Positions 26,080 to 32,855 of a DNA stretch of 36,890 nucleotides are shown in pieces (within the stretch, counting starts at the first letter, position 1; each line of letters opens with the position of its first letter). Source of the DNA: JAJDIA01 sp031555145 (GTDB lineage: Bacteria > Bacteroidota > Bacteroidia > Bacteroidales > Tannerellaceae); assembly GCA_031555145.1 (NCBI GenBank), contig JAVBUR010000066.1, positions 1-36,890 of the forward strand. The letters run 5' to 3'. The notes beneath the pieces were generated by a model. That model made no database searches. It was not told where the DNA came from and was given only the letters and a program-made list of their open reading frames with translations. The position numbers and the translations under genes were made by a program.

Positions 26080-26799
26080 ATGAAAATAGAAATTTGTTCT
26101 TCATACGAAGAGATCAGTGCTAAAGCAAAGAAAGAGCTGGTGAACGCCCTTTTGTGGAACAAGGGCCTGTTGGTATGTGCTGCTTCCGGCGGATCGCCCA
26201 CGCGTTTGTATGGGATGCTGGCAGAGGAGGCGTCGGCGAATCCACAGTTGTTTGACCAACTGCGGATCGTCAAACTCGACGAGTGGGGCGGTGTGCCGAT
26301 GGACTATCCCGGTACCTGCGAATGTTACCTGCAACAGGAGGTGATACAGCCGCTGCACATCCGGGCCGACCGTTATATCTCGTTCCGGAGTGATGCCGGT
26401 GATCCCGGTCAGGAGTGCGAGCGGGTACAAGGCCAGTTGGTACAACAAGGCCCTATCGACATTTGTATCCTGGGGCTGGGAATGAATGGGCATATCGCAT
26501 TTAATGAGCCTTCCCCATTCCTTCAACCGCACTGCCATATAGCTACGCTGTCGGATACCTCGATGACGCATCCGATGGTGTTGGGCGAAGACCGGAAGCC
26601 GACTTATGGCTTAACCTTGGGCATGGCCGATATCATGCACTCAAAGCGGATCATCCTCCTGATCAACGGCACGAAAAAGAAACAAATAGCGAAGGAGTTC
26701 TTGTCCGGCAAAGTCACAACCACACTGCCCGCCTCCTTGCTGTGGCTGCATCCCAATGCGCTTTGTCTGATCGACAGCGAAGCTGCCGGAGAAGAATAG
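26080..26799 (+). CDS. Glucosamine/galactosamine-6-phosphate deaminase-family protein (NagB/AgaI-like)
   Basis: The 239-residue cytoplasmic protein belongs to the NagB/RpiA/6-phosphogluconolactonase superfamily. Visible motifs are the phosphate loop AASGGSPTRLYGML (34-47), KLDEWGG with Asp67 and Glu68, and GLGMNGHIAFNEP (about 132-144) with catalytic His138. Where E. coli NagB has Asp141, this protein has Asn136. From memory the galactosamine-6-phosphate (AgaI-type) branch tolerates this, so the reaction is more likely galactosamine-6-phosphate deamination and isomerisation. That is an inference. It is the first gene of a seven-gene operon with a ROK kinase and a GH123 relative. The start codon is fixed by the C14 tract directly before it, leaving no Shine-Dalgarno sequence. 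Confidence 0.87.
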   Translation: MKIEICSSYEEISAKAKKELVNALLWNKGLLVCAASGGSPTRLYGMLAEEASANPQLFDQLRIVKLDEWGGVPMDYPGTCECYLQQEVIQPLHIRADRYISFRSDAGDPGQECERVQGQLVQQGPIDICILGLGMNGHIAFNEPSPFLQPHCHIATLSDTSMTHPMVLGEDRKPTYGLTLGMADIMHSKRIILLINGTKKKQIAKEFLSGKVTTTLPASLLWLHPNALCLIDSEAAGEE

Positions 26800-26824
26800 A
26801 TATAAACAATAAACTTGTTTTCGT

Positions 26825-27757
26825 ATGAACTATGCTATCGCGTTAGATATCGGTGGAACCAACATTAAATATGCCCTGGTGGGGCAGGATGGATCGATTG
26901 TCTATGAATCGCTGACTCCAAGCCGGTTGCAGGGCGTTGATGTATCCGGGATATTGACATCCATCATCCGGGAGATACTCGACTATGCAGCCGGTCGTCG
27001 GTTACATGTTGTGGGTATCGGTGTGGGTGTTCCGGCTGTTGTCGACAATGGGGAAGTCCTTTTTGCGTATAATATCCCGGAGATCAACCATCATTGTATA
27101 GGGGCAATGGGGATATTCGGTTATCCGGTGTATGTCGATAATGATGCGAACCTGATGGGGTTGGCTGAAGTAACGTACGGGACGGCCAGAGGAATGTCGG
27201 ATGTTGTATTCCTGACGGTGGGTACCGGTATCGGCGGCGCCTTAATCATTAAAGGGGAACTGTATGGAGGTTATCGTAACCGGGGCACCGAACTGGGGCA
27301 TATTATCGTCGATTGCCATGGGAAGGCCTGTACGTGTGGCGCCCGGGGATGCCTGGAAGCGCATGCTTCTGTTACCGCTCTTATTGAAGAGTATAAGGGG
27401 AGGTGTAGAAGTGAGTTGCCTGAGTGTGTTGATGGTAAATATATTGTGGGCCGTTATCTAGCGGGAGAACCCGAAGCGGTGGCGGCCATGGACGATCATT
27501 TCTTCCATATGGCCATAGGGATCGCGAGTTATATCAATGTCTTTGCGCCGCAGAAAATAATTATAGGAGGAGGCATTTCCGAATCGGGTGATTTCTACAT
27601 CCACAGACTCCGTTCTCTGGTGGCGCCTGTTGCCATGACGGAAACCTCCCAGTTTACTACCATCGAAAGCGCTTCGCTGGGCAACAAAGCCGGCTTTTTA
27701 GGCGCTGCTGCATTGGTGTTTAAAAATGTATGTCCGGGTAGTCATCCCACGTATTGA
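26825..27757 (+). CDS. ROK-family sugar kinase
   Basis: The 310-residue protein has the ATP-binding motif ALDIGGTNIKYALV (6-19), the catalytic region VDNDANL (Asp107 as the likely base), the substrate motif ELGHI (156-160) and the zinc-binding signature CTCGARGCLE (Cys169, Cys171, Cys176). It is therefore a ROK kinase that phosphorylates a hexose or N-acetylhexosamine at C6. The E-x-GH motif and neighbouring deaminase and GH123 genes favour an N-acetylamino-sugar such as GalNAc or GlcNAc, but glucose or mannose cannot be excluded. No N-terminal helix-turn-helix is present, so it is an enzyme and not a ROK repressor. The gene starts 25 bp after the deaminase gene. Confidence 0.93.
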   Translation: MNYAIALDIGGTNIKYALVGQDGSIVYESLTPSRLQGVDVSGILTSIIREILDYAAGRRLHVVGIGVGVPAVVDNGEVLFAYNIPEINHHCIGAMGIFGYPVYVDNDANLMGLAEVTYGTARGMSDVVFLTVGTGIGGALIIKGELYGGYRNRGTELGHIIVDCHGKACTCGARGCLEAHASVTALIEEYKGRCRSELPECVDGKYIVGRYLAGEPEAVAAMDDHFFHMAIGIASYINVFAPQKIIIGGGISESGDFYIHRLRSLVAPVAMTETSQFTTIESASLGNKAGFLGAAALVFKNVCPGSHPTY

Positions 27758-27777
27758 ACCTTTTGATCATTTGCATT

Positions 27778-28455
27778 ATGAAAACAAATAAACCTGTTAT
27801 AGTCCTCGTTCTGTTCATCTGGTTTGTCATCTCCTTTGTGACTAATATCCTGGGACCGATCCTTCCGCTGATGCGTGAAGCCGGTGGTGAAAAGAACTAT
27901 GCCTTCTATGCGGTGCTTGCCCAAGTGGTTTTTGGAGCGGCATCGTTTATCAGTCCGTTTGCATTGACCGCCTTGATGCGCCGGTTAGCCGCACCCTCTT
28001 CAGCAGATAATCTATTCCTCCGGTTGTTAAGGGACTGTATTCCTGCCGAACTTTCCTGGAGTTCGTTCTACCTGATCTTCACGGGTGTGTTTGTACTGAC
28101 GCTGATCCTTATTGCCTATATAAAGTTTCCGAAGATCACACTCAGGGAAGAAGAGAAAGCGGGTACGCGTCAACACTATATGGAACTGCTCCGGAACAAA
28201 CATGTGATTCTCTTTTCCCTGGCGCTTAATTCGGTTGAAAAACACCATGGAGCCTTTTCGGGAATTTTGTGTACCGGTATCTTCGGAGGGGCACTCGTGC
28301 CGTTCCTGATTGGCGGGATAGGAGACCTTATCGGGCTGCGCGGTTCGATGCTGATCCTCCTGGTCACCCTTAGTTACATCCTCAGTATTTCATTCTGGGC
28401 AAAACCGTTGGTAAAGAACCAAACGATCTGGAAAGAAGTTGATCCCGTACCATAA
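27778..28455 (+). CDS. Internally deleted FucP-like MFS sugar transporter, probably non-functional
   Basis: The start MKTNKPVIVLVLFIW at 27778 matches FucP-like sugar/proton symporters, and the end (SLALNSVEKHHGAFSGILCTG, then SFWAKPLVKN) matches their last two spans. The product has only 225 residues, whereas relatives have about 420. Two gaps stand out. After VTNILGPI the sequence jumps to LPLMREAGGEKNYAF, losing about spans 2-4. After LLRNKHVILF it jumps to SLALNSVEKHH, losing about spans 7-10. Both losses keep the reading frame. About five spans remain, so transport is unlikely. An alternative TTG start at 27754 is not supported. An intact transporter follows after 4 bp. Confidence 0.8.
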   Translation: MKTNKPVIVLVLFIWFVISFVTNILGPILPLMREAGGEKNYAFYAVLAQVVFGAASFISPFALTALMRRLAAPSSADNLFLRLLRDCIPAELSWSSFYLIFTGVFVLTLILIAYIKFPKITLREEEKAGTRQHYMELLRNKHVILFSLALNSVEKHHGAFSGILCTGIFGGALVPFLIGGIGDLIGLRGSMLILLVTLSYILSISFWAKPLVKNQTIWKEVDPVP

Positions 28456-28459
28456 AGTT

Positions 28460-29644
28460 ATGGCGGCCAACAAACTGATATCGGTCATTCAAAGTCCGGC
28501 GACTAATCTGCGGTTGCTGTATGTCTTCTCGTACGCTGCCTGGACGGCCTGGATCCCTTTCTTTGGGCTATTCCTCAAAGATGAGCACATGGGAGGAAGC
28601 CGGATCGGGTATATATCCAGTCTGATCTGGGTCATTATGTTGATTATCCAGCCGATGTGGGGGATCAAAGCTGATAAGTCAGGGAAAGTTCCGTGCTACA
28701 AGGCGTCGGTGCTGTTGTCGGCCCTGTTGCTGCTGGTGTTTTTCTTTGCCGGTAAATCGCTGCTGTCAATCGTCTTGTGTACGGTCGGTTGTTCGTTGGC
28801 CTTTATTGCTGTCCAGCCGTTACAGGATACCTTGGCGCTGGATTATATTGATACAAACCCTGGCCTGAGCTATGGAAATCTCCGGTTCTGGGGAGCCGTA
28901 GGGGCGGGGGTAGGGGCGCAGGTGACGGGCCTTGTGATCGAACACCTGTCTTCCCAGTATATCTTCCTGACGGCCTCTATCTTCCTGCTGTGTTGTATCC
29001 CTTTTATGTGGAGGCTCAAGGAAAAACAGACCAAGCACTCCATGCGGATGGAGTTTAAAGATATCAAGCCCCTTCTCGCGAATAAAGGGCTATTGTCTTT
29101 TTTAGTGGTGATCGTGTTTGTCTCCCTGGCGCAAACATCCATCTGGTATTATATTACCATCTACCTGAAGGATATCGGCGCCTCCGATTATATGGCCGGC
29201 TCGGCGCTTACGGTGGACAGTCTCGGCGAGTTGCCTTTCTACTTCCTGGCAGCTGTCTTGTTTCGTAAGATAGGGATTCGTCGTACGATCCTGCTGGCGT
29301 TTCTGGCTACGGCCATCCGGTTGTTCCTGTATGCGGTGAACGACAAGCCAATGGCTGTCCTACTGATTGAAGCCTCCCACGGTATCAGCTGGACGCTGAT
29401 GTGGGTGGCTTCCGTCGAATATGTAAACCGCCTGGTGAAGCCCGAATGGCGGACCACCGGCCAGTCCTTGCTTTGGGCGGCATATTACGGAGCCGGGCAA
29501 ATCCTCGGCAACCTGTGGGTCGGATACCTGTACGAACGGATACCGATGCAATCCGTTTATGCGATCAATGGAGGCATCGTTGTCGTTTTCTTTGTCATCA
29601 CTCTTTTCCTGTTTCGCAAAATACCTAATAATGTAGAATCATGA
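28460..29644 (+). CDS. MFS transporter (MFS_1-like, PPP/LacY-related group)
   Basis: The 394-residue inner-membrane protein has about 12 hydrophobic spans of normal length and a conserved loop (MWGIKADKSGKVPCYKAS, about 72-89) between spans 2 and 3. General character (LRLLYVFSYAAWTAWIPFFGLFLK at the start) places it in the group related to nucleoside and lactose permeases. The ATG at 28460 is preferred over an upstream in-frame TTG at 28439, because it begins 4 bp after the preceding stop. Its last codons overlap the MttB gene by four bases (ATGA), so it is translationally coupled. It probably carries out the sugar or degradation-product uptake that the deleted neighbour lost. Confidence 0.9.
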   Translation: MAANKLISVIQSPATNLRLLYVFSYAAWTAWIPFFGLFLKDEHMGGSRIGYISSLIWVIMLIIQPMWGIKADKSGKVPCYKASVLLSALLLLVFFFAGKSLLSIVLCTVGCSLAFIAVQPLQDTLALDYIDTNPGLSYGNLRFWGAVGAGVGAQVTGLVIEHLSSQYIFLTASIFLLCCIPFMWRLKEKQTKHSMRMEFKDIKPLLANKGLLSFLVVIVFVSLAQTSIWYYITIYLKDIGASDYMAGSALTVDSLGELPFYFLAAVLFRKIGIRRTILLAFLATAIRLFLYAVNDKPMAVLLIEASHGISWTLMWVASVEYVNRLVKPEWRTTGQSLLWAAYYGAGQILGNLWVGYLYERIPMQSVYAINGGIVVVFFVITLFLFRKIPNNVES

Positions 29645-31041
29645 GACACATCAAAGCAAATATAGAAGTCCTGAGTCAAGTCGAAATCGAATTGATTCAT
29701 GCCAAATCCCTGGAAGTACTGGAACGGACAGGGCTAAGAGTCCCGAATACGGAAATACTGGAAATCTGCCATGCCCTCGGTTGCGTTGTCGATAAGCAGA
29801 ACCAACTATTACGGATACCTGCCGGCGTTATGGAGACTGCCTTGTCACGCAACAAGCAACACTGTCGCGCCGGCGAACCGGAACTCAAGAAACTGATGGG
29901 GGATATTTCCACGCAAGTATTTATGGTCGATTTCCAGACCCGGCAAAAACGCTACGGCCTGATGGAGGATGTGCTGAAAGGGATTATCCTGACGGATCGG
30001 TTAGGCTATATCCGGGTGGCCAATTCAATTGTTATCCCAAGCGATGTCCCCACGGAACTGGCTGAGATCGAGTCGTTCAAGACCATCTTCTCCTATTCTC
30101 ATAAGCCTGGTGGTACGTATGTGTTGACACCGTTTTCCGCCAAGTATGTCCTTCAGATGTCTGATGTGATGGGCATCAAACAAAGCTACCTGTTCGACAC
30201 GATCAGTCCGTTGTCATTCCGGGAAGAAAGCCTCGAAATAGCGCTTATCTATGCCAAGAGTGGGCACCTGCTCCATACCGGCCCCATGGCTACCGCCGGT
30301 GCGACAAGTCCGGTCTCCATTTCCGGTACGCTCGTGATTGAAAATGCCGAACTGTTAGCCACGCTTTTCATCATCTGCGCATTGACAGGCAGCCTTTCTT
30401 TCCTGTATGCTCCTGCACACAGCATGGACATGCGTACACTTCTCTGTTCCTTCGGTTCGCCCAACCAGGCTTTTTATGGTGTGGCCTGTGCCCAGATGGC
30501 ACGCTATTATGGGTTGGAGTGTCGTAGCAACACGGGGTTGACCGATGCCATACTGCCCGATTTCCAGGGAGGGTTTGAGAAAGGCGCTACGGCTGTCATG
30601 GCACACTTGGGTGGTTGCACCGAAATTGGTTGCCAGGGCATTGTCGGTGCCGACCAGGGATTCAGTTACGAGCAACTGGTGATCGACAACGAATGGTTGA
30701 GCTATTACAATTATATACTGAACGGTATCGACGTGTCAGAAGATGCCATTGGGATGGATGTGATTGAACGCGCCGGTATCGGTGGCCACTTTATGGCAGA
30801 AGAACACACCGCCCTCCATATGCGTGACAATAATTGGTACTCAGATATCTTTAAACGGGATTCCTGGGAGAGCTGGTTGCATAAAGGACAAAATGATATC
30901 CTGCATAACGCCGGCGAATATGTCAACACCGTCCTGGCAAATTATAAATCAGTAGAGCCGGTTATTGCCCCTTCTACGCTTGCTGATATAAACCGTATTG
31001 CCGAAATGGCCAGACAAGAGTATCACAAAAAAGAATCATAA
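29641..31041 (+). CDS. MttB-superfamily (trimethylamine methyltransferase-like) protein without pyrrolysine
   Basis: The 466-residue protein is a clear relative of the MttB family (PF06253). The recognisable parts are the N-terminal HAKSLEVLERTGLRVPNTEIL, the middle HTGPMATAGATSPVSISGTLVIENAE (about 218-243), GSPNQAFYGVACAQMARYYGLECRSNTGLTDA (about 278-309) and the C-terminal AGEYVNTVLANYKSVEPV. Family members move a methyl group from a quaternary or tertiary amine to a corrinoid protein. No in-frame TAG is present, so it is a non-pyrrolysine member like the glycine-betaine or carnitine enzymes. No corrinoid-binding partner or corrinoid methyltransferase gene is nearby. Its position in a sugar operon, overlapping genes at both ends, is unusual and its substrate is unknown. 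Confidence 0.9.
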   Translation: MRHIKANIEVLSQVEIELIHAKSLEVLERTGLRVPNTEILEICHALGCVVDKQNQLLRIPAGVMETALSRNKQHCRAGEPELKKLMGDISTQVFMVDFQTRQKRYGLMEDVLKGIILTDRLGYIRVANSIVIPSDVPTELAEIESFKTIFSYSHKPGGTYVLTPFSAKYVLQMSDVMGIKQSYLFDTISPLSFREESLEIALIYAKSGHLLHTGPMATAGATSPVSISGTLVIENAELLATLFIICALTGSLSFLYAPAHSMDMRTLLCSFGSPNQAFYGVACAQMARYYGLECRSNTGLTDAILPDFQGGFEKGATAVMAHLGGCTEIGCQGIVGADQGFSYEQLVIDNEWLSYYNYILNGIDVSEDAIGMDVIERAGIGGHFMAEEHTALHMRDNNWYSDIFKRDSWESWLHKGQNDILHNAGEYVNTVLANYKSVEPVIAPSTLADINRIAEMARQEYHKKES

Positions 31042-32855
31042 TGAAAAAGTCCTTTGTTAGCTTTTTACTTGTGGCAGCCTGTATCCAGGGGATGACTGCC
31101 CAGACGTTTAAGGGCGAAGTCGCAGCTGCCGACCTACCCAAACTGGATCATCACTACCAGGATGAGCCTGACGCAGAAAAAGTAGTCAACCCCGCAGCCT
31201 GGGTAGGCTTGCAGGGAATGCATGCTGCATTCGGATCGACCGACGAATTGTATTTCCGTCGGGAAGTACCCATGTTGGAGCCCGGGTCGAGGCAGTTCAG
31301 CACCGTTGTATGGAAGGGTGAACGGGTGAACATCCAAGTGTTGGTCTGGTCGGCGGATGAATTGACGCAGGTTCGCCTGCAATCGGGAGAGCTGAAGCGT
31401 GCAGACGGCCGACAGTTGAACATGGCCTCTGGCGCCTTCCGGCTGGTTCGCTATGTGCTATCTAACTATCCTTATGGAGCGCGTGATGCCGTATGTGGCG
31501 ACTCGCCCTACACGGATGGCTATCTGATGCCCGACCGGTTCGAGGGCTTCGACCGGTTCGACCTGCCGGCGTCTTCCGTTCGTCCGGTATGGTTTACGTT
31601 GGATATTCCGCAGGATGCTGCTCCCGGCGTCTATAGCGGGATGATCCGGGTGCAGTCGGAACAGCAGGCGGTTGAATTGCCGGTCTCTATCCGCGTACAG
31701 GATCAAGTCTTGCCCCGCCCTTCGGAGTGGAAGCACCGGCTCGACCTGTGGCAGAACCCCTGGGTTGTGGCCTGGCGGAACAACCTGACGCCTTGGTCAG
31801 AAGAACATAAGGTATTGCTGAAACAGCACCTGAAACTGTATGCGGATGCGGGAGGTACATATATTACCACCTATGCCGTACACTCACCCTGGTCGGACAA
31901 CTCCTATATGATAGAAGGCGGCATGATCGAGTGGATCAAGCGAACAGACGGCAGTTGGGCGTTCGATTACTCCATCTTTGATACCTATGTGGCACTGGCG
32001 ATGGAGTGCGGCATCAAACGTGCTATCACCTTGTATACACCGATCCCCTGGGGAAACCGTTTCCGTTACCTGGATGAAGCAACAGGCAATTATGTCACTG
32101 CATCCTGGTCGCCCGAAGAATCGATATTCACCACTCAATGGAACCTTTTCCTGACCGACCTGAAACAGCACCTGAAGCAGAAAGGTTGGTTTGATATCAC
32201 CTACCTGGGTATCAACGAGAACGAGATGAACCAGACATTGGCCGCTATCCGGATCATCAAGGCGCACGGTGCCGACTGGCGGATCACGTATGCCGGTAAC
32301 TGGCATAAGGAACTCGACCTGCTGTTGGATGATTACAGCTTCTTGTATGGCGAAGAGTCCACCCCAGCCGATGTGAAAGCACGCCGGGAAAGGGGCACCA
32401 GCACCACCTATTATGTATGTTGCAACCCGCCTTATCCCAATAACTTTGTCTTCTCTCCCCCTATAGAAGGGCGTTGGATCAGTTGGTACTCGGCCGCTTT
32501 CGGCTACGATGGTTTCCTGCGTTGGGCGTATGATGCCTGGCCGGAAGACCCGAACAGGGATGCCCGTCACGGCTCATGGGCGGCAGGCGACTGCTATATG
32601 ATGTATCCCGGAGGCAACAGTTGCATCCGTTGGGAAAAGTTGCGTGAAGGCATCGTGGATTACGAAAAGATACGGATCCTGCGTGAAAAAGCAGCAGCTT
32701 CTACCAATAAACTCATGAAGCAAACGCTGTCCGAACTGGATAAACACTTGGCAAAATTCGTGACCGAAACAGTCTTTGAAGAATCCAGCCTGCGCCAGGA
32801 TGTGGAGAGAGGAAGAACATTCGTGAATAAACTGAGTGATCAAGCCGTACAATGA
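31041..32855 (+). CDS. GH123/DUF4091-family protein with Asn-Glu in place of the catalytic Asp-Glu
   Basis: The 604-residue protein has a signal peptide (cut near GMTAQ, about residue 21). Its body matches DUF4091/GH123, the family of retaining beta-N-acetylgalactosaminidases. The features seen are FDLPASSVRPVWFTLDIPQD (about 173-192), LDLWQNPWVVAW, LADAGGTYITT-type and LAGN-like segments, FVFSPPIEGRWISWYSAAFGYDGFLRWAYDAW (about 473-504) and YPGGNSCIRWEKLREGIVDYEKI. Characterised members have an Asp-Glu pair in a MDERP-like motif. Here the aligned residues are Asn392 and Glu393 in YLGINENEM. Asp stabilises the oxazoline intermediate, so activity may be lost or altered, although Asn does that job in GH85. 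It starts on the last base of the MttB stop and overlaps the next gene. Confidence 0.88.
   Translation: MKKSFVSFLLVAACIQGMTAQTFKGEVAAADLPKLDHHYQDEPDAEKVVNPAAWVGLQGMHAAFGSTDELYFRREVPMLEPGSRQFSTVVWKGERVNIQVLVWSADELTQVRLQSGELKRADGRQLNMASGAFRLVRYVLSNYPYGARDAVCGDSPYTDGYLMPDRFEGFDRFDLPASSVRPVWFTLDIPQDAAPGVYSGMIRVQSEQQAVELPVSIRVQDQVLPRPSEWKHRLDLWQNPWVVAWRNNLTPWSEEHKVLLKQHLKLYADAGGTYITTYAVHSPWSDNSYMIEGGMIEWIKRTDGSWAFDYSIFDTYVALAMECGIKRAITLYTPIPWGNRFRYLDEATGNYVTASWSPEESIFTTQWNLFLTDLKQHLKQKGWFDITYLGINENEMNQTLAAIRIIKAHGADWRITYAGNWHKELDLLLDDYSFLYGEESTPADVKARRERGTSTTYYVCCNPPYPNNFVFSPPIEGRWISWYSAAFGYDGFLRWAYDAWPEDPNRDARHGSWAAGDCYMMYPGGNSCIRWEKLREGIVDYEKIRILREKAAASTNKLMKQTLSELDKHLAKFVTETVFEESSLRQDVERGRTFVNKLSDQAVQ

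Noticed and set aside
27754..27777. TTG-initiated extension of the deleted MFS gene
   Set aside because: It would overlap the kinase stop and add residues not found in FucP-like proteins, while the ATG at 27778 gives the family N-terminus directly.
29641..31041. Pyrrolysine-encoding MttB with an in-frame TAG
   Set aside because: The frame is continuous to TAA without an internal TAG, and no pylT or pylS is present in the window.
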